Assembly (NCBI GenBank): GCA_026315105.1
Contig: CM048744.1
Span: 358,113,168 to 358,177,167 of the forward strand
Length of the DNA: 64,000 nucleotides
Direction of reading: 5' to 3'
From: Locusta migratoria
Lineage: Eukaryota > Arthropoda > Insecta > Orthoptera > Acrididae
In this document: positions 46,136 to 57,652 of the stretch, piece by piece
Layout of the letters: each line of letters begins with the position of its first letter
Numbering within the stretch: the stretch's first letter is position 1
Notes under the pieces: generated by a model
Told to the model about the DNA's origin: nothing
Databases searched by the model: none
The model's input: the letters and a program-made list of their open reading frames with translations, nothing else
Position numbers and translations under genes: made by a program

Positions 46136-48000
46136 CTAAATATAAGGAAATTATATCATTTAATCCCTATTTCTTACGACTGTTATATCTGTAAACAAAT
46201 AATTGTAGATACGTTGTTTAAAGTTACAAGGAGACCAATAAAACTGTATTCGATAGTACCAGTCTAGTAACGCATTAATATTCTCAGACGTCGATGTTTT
46301 CCTTTCGATGTTCATCGTACACCAGTTCTTTGAATTTATGTTAATATTGATGTTACCATCGGTGTTTTTCTAAAATCTATCGTCCCTAGAGCAGCAGTTG
46401 GTAGTACAGTTTTGACATTCGCTTATTATTAGAGTTGGAGAATTTAAATCGTGAACTGAGCTTTGGAACTGAAAACAACTACTTCGTTTTACCACTCTTA
46501 ATGACTATGTACACTCATGATTATTTTATTGTGCACATCTAAAGCAAACCATCTTTCGAATTATGTACATTTCATGGGCCTGGTAAATTATCGTAGTAAA
46601 CCGGTTCTTCAGTTTCAAGTTCGTGTATTTATATAATGACTAGCTTATATGATTGTGCTTGGCAACGGGGCCTGTGTATATAATTGGTTTTTAGGGTTTG
46701 GACCTAGGTCAGCAAAAACAAATTCCTTGTTGGATCGCTCTGTCAATAAACTCAGTTCTCCTAGCCAAGATGTTAAATGTATGTAGAAGTCATTGTCATA
46801 AACGATGATTGTTCATAGAGTTTTTCACACAAAAAGTGAAATTAATTTAAGTCCATTCTCCGGAATGATGTAAATTCAATGTTAGGTTGTGTACATAAAT
46901 TTAAGACTGTGGTGTGTAATTGGCGTAAATTTCTGAAAACACTTCTATCATTGAGATGAGAAATAATAACAACAGCGCCATGTATTGGTTCTATGGTTTA
47001 GTACTAAACTGTTTATCTCTCATAGTAAGTGCATGCTGAATTATTAGTATGTTGCAGTGTTGGTCTGGGGACAATGTAGTTATTATGTATGCAGTGCTCC
47101 TTATTATCCAAAACTCAACGAATGATGAAAGTCTCGTCATTAAATCAACAGAGCAGTTCAAGTCTGTTTAAATAAGACATCATGGTGGTGTCAATGTGCG
47201 ATAAAGTAAGTCTGGGTAATCGTTGAAGGAATGGCGTCAGCCGATCGTCTGTATAGAACTTGCCATTAAATATAGTATTTCCAGGGAATAGTCTTAACTG
47301 TGTTAGCAGCATCAGCCACTCTTTTAGCTAACACATGTCCCCACGTACTAGAGCACAAAGCTGAAATAGACCTTGTGTAATAGAACTATATATTCAGAAA
47401 CCAGATTATAACTCTAAGTACAGTTGTGTCTGCAAAAGATATCTTTCTCTATCTTAATGTAGTCTGTACCAAAAGTAAGTGATTACAAATTTTAATCACA
47501 ATATTGTACCAAACAGTTATGAAAACTGAGAGGTTTCTGATGAGTTTGTGGCTCGCTTATCTCTAGTGGCAGGCACAGAGCGGAAATATGTCTGGATTGA
47601 GCATTCAGATGTGCAGAACAAATTTTGTGTCCACAACAATAAGATGGGACTGTCTTGTGATACTATCACTGACTTTATTTTAGTCCTTCTTGTGTTCAGT
47701 TAAGACGAATGACTATGTGTAAATGGCACTTTTAGCGACGCTTCCTCCACTTTCTTGATGCTTCTGTGACACATTTATTTTGATGTTATTTCATGTTATG
47801 TGGTTGCTCTGCGAAAAGGAGGTGGGCCTTCTTTGCAGCCAATACAGTACAAATCTATCGCAAGAGCAAATTAAGGCATGGGAAGAGTGGATTTGTCTCA
47901 ATACCACATGGTAATTCCATCTTAATGTTGAGAAGATTTACATAACACAATGCTCACTCCATATATATTTTTACTCTATGTACCATTTAATGGTTATACC
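46136..48000. other. Unassigned
   Basis: No recognisable coding or mobile structure. Confidence 0.3.
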
Positions 48001-48002
48001 CA

Positions 48003-48858
48003 TCAAAAGATGCATTTCTTTTCTTTCCATGATATTGCAAAGCATATGGGATACAGCTAGGAAGAAAAAAAATTGTCCTACCTGGGTTAAATTTTACTTG
48101 CAGTGGCAGCGGTTTAGTTTGCTATCGTTGGCAACGAAGTATTTGCTTTAGGAGGATGATAAAGTAGCTGACCAGAACAGCATAAATTATTTATTTCATC
48201 GTGAACATAAATAATTATTCACCTCATTCTATGTGACTGATTTTTGAAAATGCATACAACAGCCGACCCAACATCAGCACACAAGGCCGCCACCATAACT
48301 AAAATTGTACCCCTTCTTGTAGTGTATTACACCATAGTTGTAAGAATGATAAAAGCGTAGGAGCCCCATAATTAGTTATGGCGTACTATTTAACTAACGT
48401 TGCCTCACTTTGTCTTTTCATATACTATGGCGTTTTCGAGTATTCCTCAACAGAACGCACTCAAAATGTAATGAGGATACACCGAAATCAGAAAGGGAAC
48501 TACATAAATTCCATTTTCCTAGCAAAATTTTTTTACTAAATTAAAATATCGGTAGACGTGAAGGAACGTCGTTACGTCTTAAATTCAAATGATACCCGTG
48601 GAAAGAAGCACTTTTTTTCCTTTCCATGACACTGCAAGGCATGCGGGATACAGCTAGTAAATAAATATATTTTGCGTCGTACCTGAGTTAAATTTTTCTT
48701 GCTGTGCCAGCGGTTTAGTATCTTTACATTGGCAACGAAATATTCGCTTTAGGAGGATCATTAATTTATTGATCCAAAAAACATTAATTATTTATTTCAT
48801 TATCAACATAAAGACTTATTCCCCTCACTCTACATGACTGATTTTTCAAAAATGATTC
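48003..48858. repeat. Two diverged direct copies of about 255 bp
   Basis: 48003-48256 and 48601-48858 align over their length: CTTTCCATGA, GGGATACAGCTAG, AGCGGTTTAGT, GGCAACGAA, GCTTTAGGAGGAT, AATTATTTATTTCAT, TGACTGATTTTT. They are roughly three-quarters identical by eye, with unrelated DNA between them. Function unknown. Confidence 0.7.
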
Positions 48859-48963
48859 TAACGCAGCATCGCCAACTCTTAATTGTATCTTTGCTCTATT
48901 GGATCTTTGCTATACTATGCTGCAATTCAGGTGTAGTACACACCAGAAACTACAAATTACTAT

Positions 48964-49780
48964 ACCTTTCCTTCCACTGATTTGATTTTGATGAAATGAA
49001 GCTTATATGTTGCCTCAAGGCAATCTCAGTTGACCTAAGAAACCTCCATGAAAGTTCATACAGAACTCTTGGAGATTTGTTGTACTACACCATACTTATA
49101 AGCATAGTACACACATAAAACTTCAAATTGCGATATCTTGCCTTCCTCTGATTCGATTTTGATGTAATGAAGCCTAGTTACTCTCCAAACTATTGTAAAT
49201 TTACCAGTGGAAAGCCATGAATGTTCTTGTTATACGTTTGGAGATTACCCTCAACAAATAGACATACACAATGGCTTTTAAAAACTGATTACATTATGAT
49301 ATCTTTATTTCCTTTGATCCGATTATAATTATTGAAGCCTTTATGTAACCGCACCAGACGCTCAAGTTACTTGTGAAAACCCCATGGAAATTCGTCAAAT
49401 AGTTTAGGAGATAAACATGTTCAAAGAGACAGACAGACAGGACGGTAGTTGATAAAATATTTCAATATCGATATTATTTTTTTCCGTGATCCGAATTTTA
49501 TGAAATGAAGTCTATATGTTGTCCAGAGTTACGCTCAAGGTACCTGTGAAAACTCCATGCAAATTCATAGTTTTGGAGATGAGTGGTTTTTAATAGTTGA
49601 ACAAACAGACACGATGTTTACTGAAAACACTTGAAATTAATTTGTTTCCGTGATCTGATTTTGATAAAATTATGCGTATATGTTGACCCAAACATTTCTC
49701 CTGTGAAAACCGCATGAAGATTCGTCCATTAGTTTTGAAGATTGAAGTGAACAGTGTGAGGCCTACATTTACAGATTTAT
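48964..49780. repeat. Decayed tandem array, five units of about 168 bp
   Basis: Each unit has a GATTTTGATGAAATGAAG-like block followed by CTATATGTTG, ACCTGTGAAAACCCCATG, AAATTCGT and AGTTTTGGAGAT. Block starts are 48984, 49155, 49321, 49493 and 49657, so spacing is 164-172 bp. No coding frame. Confidence 0.65.
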
Positions 49781-50737
49781 TATTAGTACAGATATCACGT
49801 GACAATCCTAGCTTAATGTTGATAACATTAGCAGAACCAGCATCTTCTAGAGAAGAGAGAATGCGATACTCACTCCATAGAGTTTCAACTACATGGTACA
49901 GACTATAGATAACATAGACTGTGCGTCTCCCAGATAAATGGCGTCTCCCTATCTCAGCTGTGTTGTGGTTTGAAACCATAACCTAACATTTTTGCTCCCA
50001 GGTTGAAATTTTTGCCCCGCGTCATGTGACGAAATTTTCAACATTATGAACAACAGTTTTCTCATTTATAACTGAAATCAAGCTAGAATGTAGGTGTCGT
50101 TGGTACTGTTTCCATTTGCAGCAATTTAAGCTGTTTCTTATCTGTTACTTTTCATTCTGTAGTCAGATATCTGATATCATTTCTGACAACTCTTCACTTA
50201 GTAGAAAGGTAACGGCTACATTAAAAAAATAAATAAATAAAAAATAAAAATGTTACAGGACCAGGCATCGAACACGAAATCTTCCGCACATGAACCTAGG
50301 GTGCTACCATAAGAGCACCAACAACACAATGCTCAAAAGGGCAAATTTTCAGATATCTATTCTATCAAACGAAAATTTTTTCTAGAACGGAATTAATTTT
50401 TACAGATGTTTGAATTTTTCCTTCCTTTTCAGGCTAAACACTATCTAAATACAAAATTTGACGTTTGTATGTCTGCTAGAAGTAACTTAGATTTTTTATT
50501 AACGGTGAGCCAGTGAGTGACAGAATTAGCGATTTTCGACTCCTAATATTTCGTAAACTATAAGGTGTAGAATGGTATAATTTGAAAATATAGCTAGTTA
50601 TAGTAGATACTCTTGGCAACCACATTTGAGATACAGGGAGGTCGAAAGTACCGTCTTCTGCTTCAAGAAAAGGATGGTACGGCCGTGCACTCCACTTGGC
50701 AGGGGCTCTGCTGTATCCCCAGATTCGGTACAATCAC
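49781..50737. other. Unassigned
   Basis: Contains an A-rich stretch at 50222-50250 and no recognisable element. Confidence 0.3.
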
Positions 50738-51167
50738 TACGTTTACATGCAACACATCTTCCGGAAAACCGTTTTTCGCTGACGTGTTTACATGTTACAG
50801 CCTGAATCGGATTTCCTAACCCACTTAAAATGGCGGCTGAAAAACAGCTGATTCAGTTCAATCGCTATTTTTCTTTACTTAAATACACATATTTATGCTC
50901 ACTCTAATATTTATACTTTTATTTCATGTTAGAAACTGTCTCTGTGTCCAAATGTGCCAAAAATTCTTTACAATAAAACCAATCTGACAAGCCGAGAACG
51001 CTTCAAAATCGGTTGCGTTTACATGGGCACGAAAATCGATTGTGGAACTGGAAAACCGCTTTTATAGAAGTGGATTTCCAGAATCGATTTTGGAGTATTT
51101 ACATAACCAAGCAAAACCGGAATTGGGAAATCGGTTTACGAAATCCGGTTTTGGGAGCCCATGTAAA
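50738..51167. mobile_element. MITE-like element with terminal and internal TTTACATG motifs
   Basis: The ends are CGTTTACATG (50738) and the inverted CATGTAAACG (to 51167). TTTACATG/TTTACATA recurs inside near 50788, 51018 and 51098, next to AATCGGTTT or AAAACCG-type sequence. No coding sequence. The target duplication is unclear. Confidence 0.45.
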
Positions 51168-51502
51168 CGGGGTGAATGCTACAGGTGGGCGTTGTACAAA
51201 CATTTAGGACTAATGTTCCGTCTGTTCGCCTGGGTAAAATAACTGTATAGACGACGCGTGCAACAGCAAAAAGTTCACGTTAGAATGTAACAGTAACGAC
51301 CATTCCAAACCTGAGTGTCAAACACTCTAGACATGTAACACAATTTCCTTAACAATTTCTCTCGTGAACAGTACGAACGATCCTCGTTTAAACGCCTAAC
51401 AGTAACGTATCTTGTTCCTCATTGCGATAGCAATATTCTCTCGGCATGTTACATAAAACAAACTGTGCTAAATGTTTAAACAAAATATCAGAACGCTTTA
51501 GG

Positions 51503-51703
51503 AAAAAAATGTTCCATTGTTTGTATAGTTATGGGACTTAACTACGGGACCATCAGTCCCTAAACTTACAAACTACTTATGAACTAGCTAATCCTAAAGA
51601 CGGCACAAATATCCATGCCCGAGGGGGGATTCGAACCCCCGACCGTAGTGGCCGTGCAGACCGTGACTGGAGCGCCTCAGTCTCCTCGGCCACCGCGGCC
51701 GGC
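51503..51703 (-). mobile_element. tRNA-derived SINE with exact 12-bp target duplication
   Basis: The minus-strand head is GGCCGCGGTGGCCGAGGAGA, with B-box GGGTTCGAATCCCCC, and the body is the common SINE. GAACGCTTTAGG is present at 51491-51502 and 51704-51715 without change. A-run at the 3' end. A young, complete copy. Confidence 0.92.
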
Positions 51704-51715
51704 GAACGCTTTAGG

Positions 51716-52171
51716 CATCCTCTCTTAAAAACAGCTGAGATACATATCCAAATGATCAAAACCTTCTACACAAGACCTCTGCAGACACACCACTTTGACG
51801 AGGATAGCACGCATTACATTTATTTAAACACGCTACGATGGAACTGGACCCAGCCATGTTCCTGACAACAGCGGACAGCGTCAGCCTCCCCTCCCAAAAG
51901 CAAACATGCTTTCGCATACAAGCCCCATCTAACGACAACCCTCTCCCTCTCTCCTACAAATCATACCAGTCGCACTTTGTGACTGCACTTAAAATTATCA
52001 AGTTCCGAAATTTAACACTCCCTCCATACCCTGTTACAATACACATAATTCTTTTCGAAACATAGCAACAGTTTCTTAGAGCGATGTATCGCTGTCTCCC
52101 ATCCGGTATTTCGAACTTTAGTAGAAAAGATCTGTCGCCTTTGGCTTCCATTTCAGCAATGGCCTGATAAA
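51716..52171. other. Unassigned, probably upstream gypsy sequence
   Basis: Precedes the recognisable gypsy pol fragment in the same region; no domain could be read with confidence. Confidence 0.3.
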
Positions 52172-52512
52172 CCATTGCCACAACAACTACGCCATTTAGA
52201 ATTGATAGGGCAGTTAATGACTGGCATAGTCCACATCGAGAGAGAAATCAGTGTTCCATCAGACGCTCTATCTTGCATCGACGTGATCTCTAATGCAACT
52301 GATTATGAGGCACTGGCTCTGGCACAAAAGTCTGATGATGAATTGCAGAATCTTCTAGCACAGTCATTTAGTCGCAGTTGCAACACATTCAAGCACCACT
52401 TCGCAAGACTGGATTTTCGGCAGCAGGTCAACGCATTGTTACACAATATGTCACATCCTGGGGTCCATGGTACAACACGGCTAGTGAAGAGAACCTTACT
52501 GTGGGTTAGGAC
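52172..52512 (+). pseudogene. Gypsy-type pol fragment (RNase H end and integrase zinc-binding region)
   Basis: Reads QQLRHLELIGQLMTGIVHIE, VPSDALSCIDVIS, LAQKSDDELQNLL and then NNMSHPGVHGTTRLVKRTLL-like sequence (MSHPGVHGTTRLVKRTLLWV), the region between RNase H and the integrase HHCC domain in Ty3/gypsy elements. It is cut at 52512 by a TIR element; the coding sequence resumes near 54778. Confidence 0.85.
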
Positions 52513-52528
52513 GATATTACACTATCAA

Positions 52529-52680
52529 ATTGTACAAATCTGCTTTAGGGGACAAATAAATAAACGAAAGGCAACTTTGACCAAAGTTCCACAATACATT
52601 GTCCAATTTTCTTTGACAAAAAGTCTTTGTCAAAGTTCCCTTTCGTTTATTTATTTGTCCCCTAAATCAGATTTGTACAA
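52529..52680. repeat. Perfectible hairpin with 50-bp arms
   Basis: TTGTACAAATCTGCTTTAGG onward (52530-52579) pairs with the inverted copy ending CTAAATCAGATTTGTACAA (52631-52680), with only about two mismatches. The loop contains a second small stem (CTTTGACAAA with TTTGTCAAAG). Confidence 0.8.
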
Positions 52681-52689
52681 TGAATTGTA

Positions 52690-53517
52690 CACTTGATATG
52701 GGATAAGTCAATACAGTGACATAGCTTACAGTACAATTGTGTAGCATATAATGCAAGTAATATCAGTACTATACAACTTATTTCTTCAGATAATTAAAGT
52801 TAATTACAGAAGTGGAGCAAGTAATATCAATATCATACAACATATTTTAAAGCTAATTACAGAGCTGGAGCATGATACAGCATTTTACTTAATCTAATTT
52901 ACCTAATTACAATAGCGGACAGGAACAGTAGTATGGTAGTTCTGGTTTTTTTTAAATTTATTTTTATTTTATTTTTTCCCCACTTATATCCAATACATCA
53001 AGCTGTGGTTTTACAAGTTGTTTTTGTGTATTTGTGATGGATGATTTTAGTCTATCAGTTTGAGAGGGATGATTGTAGTCTATCTTGAGACATATTTGAT
53101 ACCATTTCATTAGGACAGATTTCACCGATCTTTTAAAATTTGCTTATTTCCTAGATTTCTTTTATAGGATTTGGAAGGTGATTAAATAGTTTCACTCCCA
53201 TAGATTTAACACCATTACTATATAATTTTGTTGAGTGGGAAGATAGTCTTTAAAAGATTTTGGATTTAGATTGGTAATGGTGGTAGTTCATATTCTTTAC
53301 AGATTATTGATACTTCTTTTGGTAAAACATGGTATATCCATATATGTACTGACATGGTAGGGGCAAGATATTTAGTATCCTGAATAATGGTTTGGATGTA
53401 TCTCTTTGTTTTTTAAACAGAATTATTCTCACTGCCCGTTTTTGTAGTTTAAATAGCTTTACTGCCTCAGAGCTGCGGCCCCAAAACATTACACCGTCAA
53501 AAATTATTTGATCAAAT
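52690..53517 (-). mobile_element. LINE 3' end (RT C-terminus and 3' UTR)
   Basis: The minus frame from 53517 reads FDGVMFWGRSSEAVKLFKLQ, KRAVRIIL, KPLFRILNILPLPCQYIYGY, the RT C-terminal region of Jockey/CR1-type LINEs, then a long AT-rich 3' part with two AAGTAATATC-type repeats near 52760 and 52825. 5'-truncated. Confidence 0.75.
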
Positions 53518-54081
53518 CTAGCAGCTCACTGTAGTATTGATCAAAGAAAGCGTTCGTCTTATGTTAACTGCGGTGAGAAATGTGACCGCTTGAAGCACTA
53601 GAATCGCAGTAGCAGTTTTTGACGTACTGTTTGAAAACGTGACTGCGTCATTCATATTGCGTGTCGTCGCAACAACTAAATTTATGCTGATTATAAAAAC
53701 CGGCTGCATCGAGCCGAAAGCTAGATAATTGCGAAATTCATCAGCGATCAAGTGAGAACTGTGTGCACGGCAGACGAAGTAGAAAAGAAAATTAATGGCC
53801 TCTGCACCAGTTTTGCAGCAGAGAAAGGAAAACTATATAATGACATTGTTTAATTCCCTACATATATTTAGTCAAACAAATACTATTTTCCCGATATATA
53901 ATACACAAAATATAAATATTTCAAAAGAATTTGTTTACTGCAAGCGCGACCGAGTACTATCAAAACGGAAAACGGCACAGGCTTCTTACCAGCAACAAAT
54001 ATACTGCAAGTTTTAGAGCAGAACACCACTGCAGACGGAAGCGTCACCAATATTGTCCGTCTTCCAAACGACGAGAAGAAC
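53518..54081. other. Unassigned, inside the TIR element
   Basis: No recognisable domain. Confidence 0.3.
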
Positions 54082-54095
54082 CGTTTTCGAGTGGT

Positions 54096-54294
54096 TCAAA
54101 TGTTCAAATGTTTGTAGAGCTTATGGGACTTAACTACGGGGTCATCAGTCCCTAAACTTACAAACTACTTAAGAACTATCTAACACTAAGGACGACACAA
54201 ATATCCATGCCCCAGGGGGGATTCGAACCCCCGACCGTAGTGGCCGTGCGGACCGTGACTGGAGCGCCTCGTCCCCTCGGCCACCGCGGCCGGC
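54096..54294 (-). mobile_element. tRNA-derived SINE with exact 13-bp target duplication
   Basis: Same family as the copy at 51.5 kb. GTTTTCGAGTGGT occurs at 54083-54095 and 54295-54307. Complete head with GGGGGGATTCGAACCCCC on the plus strand. Confidence 0.92.
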
Positions 54295-54777
54295 GTTTTC
54301 GAGTGGTACTGCGGCTCTTGCGTAAGATGTATCGTGTAATGCAGCCCAATATCACATGTTTGTAGAAGAGGACAAAGTACTTTGACAAGATACTCTGTAG
54401 ATATCTATTATGATTAACAAAAGTACTTCCCTATTTTTCATTTCTTACGAATACGTTTTAAGAGTACAGCTTAAATTGTTGTGAATGAACAAGCAGCGAT
54501 GACATCTACAGTCTAGCTTGTGAAAAGTACTTCGCCCTTCTCTACAAATATCTGATATTAGGCCTTATTATACGCACACCTGAGGGGAGAGCTGCGGCAC
54601 GTTTCCAAATGTCTAGCCGTTGCAATTGTTGTACCGTATATGCAATCAAAGTGTGTAAATAGATATTTATAATCTATGTAATCAACAACTAAGTTTAATA
54701 ACAAATATTCATCCGCAATTTTCGGTGCACTGTAACAGATTCTTTGTCAAGGAAAATTTGATAGTGTAATACCGGCC

Positions 54778-55064
54778 TTAACGTTGACAGGGACTCGAAG
54801 ACCTTTGTTTGTCGATGCATGGCCTGCCAACTTAACAAGATCACTCGCCATGTCTGTGCACCACTAGGCACATTTTTCCCTCCTAATCAGCATTTTGACC
54901 ATGTGCATATAGATATAATTAGACCGTTGCCACCATCAGAAGGATGAACCTACTGTCTCACTGCCCTAGACCAATTTCACACATTGGCCTGAAGTGTTCC
55001 CAATGGTTGAAATTACCGCCGAAACTGTCGTAAGGTCATTCTTCAGGAGATGGATTGACTGTTG
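54778..55064 (+). pseudogene. Gypsy-type integrase fragment (zinc finger end and catalytic core start)
   Basis: Reads DRDSKTFVCRCMACQLNKIT, RHVCAPLGTFFPP, HFDHVHIDIIRPLPPSEG, then after a stop TYCLTALDQF. CMAC is the C-x-x-C pair of the HHCC finger and HVHIDI holds the first catalytic Asp. A stop and small frameshifts are present. The fragment is cut at 55064 by the hAT-type element. Confidence 0.85.
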
Positions 55065-55184
55065 CAGGGCCAGCGCAAGCCCAAGTGCTGCCCCGTGCGA
55101 GCTGCTAAATTGCCGCCCCCATCCCCCAAACCTTTTTTTAAAAAAAATAATTTTTTATTTTTATTTATTTATTTATTTTTTTAC

Positions 55185-55490
55185 AGAAATTTGTGGAAGT
55201 TTATTGAAACAAATGTGTATGAAATGTCAGCAATGAATAGCAATTTTTGTTTTTACTTTTCAGATCTACCTCTAGGTTTCGGCCACTGAATGGTCAGTCT
55301 CAAAGCTTTTAATACATGCTTCCATCTAAACCGTCATGGTGACAGTTGCGTTCAGCATGACGGATAGATGTAAGCATAAAGCATTGAGAATAGCCACACT
55401 GTGCCCGAAATCCATGTAGATCTGGAAAATAAAAACAAAAATTGCGACTGATTGATGACATTCTCTACAGATTTGTACAAAACAGTCGCT
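55185..55490. repeat. Imperfect foldback, arms of about 145 bp, with hammerhead-like remnants
   Basis: GCAATTTTTGTTTTTA (55230 on) pairs with TAAAAACAAAAATTGC (to about 55447), and homology continues outward and inward to a short spacer near 55335-55345. In each arm the outward strand has TGAGAATAGCCACACTGTGC-like sequence followed by CCGAAA. Confidence 0.55.
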
Positions 55491-56430
55491 GGGAACCAGC
55501 TCTAAAATAGAATCAAACCTGATTCAAGAAATCTAGCTAATTTTAATAATCCTTGTGAATTTACAAAAATGTTCAAATGTGTGTGAAATATTATTGTAGG
55601 ATACGCTGTTCAGGAGATGAAGTCATAAGAATTGAGCCGCGTTAAATTGAATTTCAGGTCGAATTTCACTACAGACGCAGGTCAAACGGTCAAAGAGTGG
55701 GGCGGAAGACAACGGAGAGAGGAAGAATAAGAAGATGGAGTAACATAATAATTCAATAAATACACAGCCGGTCATCGATGGGTAGTAATGCTAGTCGAAA
55801 TATATTAACTCACTGCATTGAGGTTGTTCATTTCAAAGAACTGACACTCGACATCTGTCGTAATTTCCATGTGTCAGTTTTTTCGTGTCTGATTATGGAA
55901 TAAGGGACAACAAATTAGTCATTGCCGTATCACTTCACTTTTCTTTGCTTTATCTTCATTCTAGCTATTGAGAGGACGCGTGCTTATTTGCCGACTTGCC
56001 AATTTTTGAAGTAACAAATCATAAGAAACAAATTTTCCTATTCTGCAATCTTGAAGGAGGAAAATTTTAACGTATGATAACATGCATGCGCAATACTAAT
56101 TGTACTTTATATGAAAAGCACTAACCTATTACATCCCAAGTTGCAAGAAATTCGGACGCAGGGACGCACCAATTCATCTGTTCGTAAGAAACACAGTGAA
56201 AGTGCTTCTGACCAATCTTGACTCCCTCGGCCAACTCCCGAAACGAATTCTGCAGTTTTCGTTGTAGAGAACGCAACAATACCTATTGCCTGGAAAGGCG
56301 AAGTGGTGATGCGACAGTGCCAGAAACTAGGACATCTGACGAGGTACAACGAGGCTACGGTTAAACTAGCGAAAGAAGCAAGAAGCACATAGTAATTATG
56401 TGACCGATGATATGGATAAATGTATTATCA
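55491..56430. other. Unassigned, inside the hAT-type element
   Basis: 55566-55590 resembles the 3' tail of the common SINE (GTTCAAATGTGTGTGAAAT). Nothing else was recognised. Confidence 0.3.
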
Positions 56431-56439
56431 GGCAGCAAT

Positions 56440-56860
56440 TTCTATGGCATTACGAACAACAGAAGGAAATACGAACTTTGCGAAAACTGCGCAACTTTTT
56501 TTAAACAGAAATGAGCTTCAAAGCTAGCAAGGAAACCCTTAGAAGAATTGTTCTATCTATGGATATTTGTTTTAGAAGATGTCAAAATTAACGTTTTGTT
56601 TTGTGCGGGCGAGAGGGCATTGTTGCTAAAAGACCATACTTTCTCAGGTTGTCATCAGAATTAAAGCGATCAGTAGTATACTTAGATGAAATATGGATTC
56701 ACACGCATTATACAGTTAATAAATGTTGGCAAAGTGATAGTGTGCGAGTAGTATTGTCAAACAAAAGTGCCGGTCAGAGTTTAATTGTAGTTCATGCAGG
56801 CGGAGAAAGGTGTTTCATGGCTCAAAAACTAAAACGTCCATCACTCAGAAACGGATAGCA
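56440..56860 (+). pseudogene. DDE transposase fragment (IS630/Tc1-like)
   Basis: Reads SKETLRRIVLSMDICFRRCQ, then GIVAKRPYFLRLSSELKRSV, VYLDEIWIHTHYTVNKCWQS, NKSAGQSLIVVHAGGE. VYLDE--IH-H carries the first catalytic Asp, and AGQ--IVVHAGGE follows as in this transposase family. The C-terminal half is missing. It is unrelated to the hAT-type ends around it, so it is presumed nested. Confidence 0.75.
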
Positions 56861-56969
56861 AAAATTTCCAAAAATACGTCGAAACCCAACTTATGCCAGG
56901 CTTACTACCACTGCCTTTATCCCTTGTAACTACTCACAGCGTATTTACCCATTCTGAATACTTCTGCAA

Positions 56970-57167
56970 ATTAAATGTTCAAATGTTTGTAAAGCTTAAG
57001 GGACTTAATTACGGAGTCATCAGTCCCTAAACTTACAAACTACTTATGAAGTACCTTACACTAAAGACGACATGCCCGAGGGTAAATTCGAACCCCCGAC
57101 AGCGGACGGCCGCGCGCACCACAACACGGCGCACCAGTAAGCGCGGCTAATCCGCCGCGGTATACTT
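56970..57167 (-). mobile_element. tRNA-derived SINE, diverged head
   Basis: The minus strand carries the common SINE body (CAGTCCCTAAACTTACAAAC on the plus strand) and a B-box-like TTCGAACCCCCGAC at 57088. The head near 57110-57165 is CpG-rich and altered. Confidence 0.75.
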
Positions 57168-57515
57168 CTCTTCTAGCCATTTTATGTGTTTGACTGTAGT
57201 AATGTTAAACCATTTTTTTCTCCATAATGCGGGAAAAATGAAACACTCGAACACTGCCATTGAAGGGCTTAGCAAAATTGCTTCAGGCTTAACATGTAAC
57301 CGCAGTATCTAACATTGCAGTCGAATTTCCAAATTAGATTTTGTCTTCTGCAAAATTAGTTGTGAGTAAACGCACGGCGCGTAACAGACTGGCAGCGCTC
57401 CACTCATAAGAGTACTGGCGTTTACGCCAGCTGCTTCCCCCTCCTGCGTAAACACGACGGGGCTGCCACAGTGGCGAGGAAGAAATTAGCCCTCCTCCCT
57501 CCCCTTGTTCAACAG

Positions 57516-57652
57516 GGGCGGCCGGCAGGTAGTCGAGGGCTCGAGGCGATATGCCATAGTTCCCGAAGCTGCTCCCTCAGAGGTTTGGTTTCCAATCCCC
57601 TCTTGGGCATGAATGTTGAGTTTGTTCTAAAAAAAGGGGGGGGGGGGGGGCG
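57516..57652 (+). mobile_element. SINE head remnant with G-run
   Basis: GGCCGGCAGGTAGTCGAGG, CATAGTTCCCGAAGC, GGTTTGGTTTCCAATCCCC (degraded B-box), TTGGGCATGAATGTTGAG; then a run of about 13 G near 57638-57650. Confidence 0.55.

Larger units (their letters stand above)
52513..54777. mobile_element. TIR element inserted in gypsy pol
   Basis: The left end ATATTACACTATCAAATT (52514-52531) and the right end, inverted, AATTTGATAGTGTAAT (54755-54770) form terminal inverted repeats. Gypsy integrase coding on each side is continuous once it is removed. It contains a hairpin, a LINE tail, a SINE and unassigned DNA; no transposase was recognised. The exact ends and target duplication are uncertain by a few bases. 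Confidence 0.55.

Noticed and set aside
49590..49979. 129-codon minus frame
   Set aside because: Runs through the decayed 168-bp repeat array, so it cannot be a conserved gene.
56601..56858. DDE transposase as an intact gene
   Set aside because: Only the N-terminal half of the catalytic domain is present and upstream parts contain stops.
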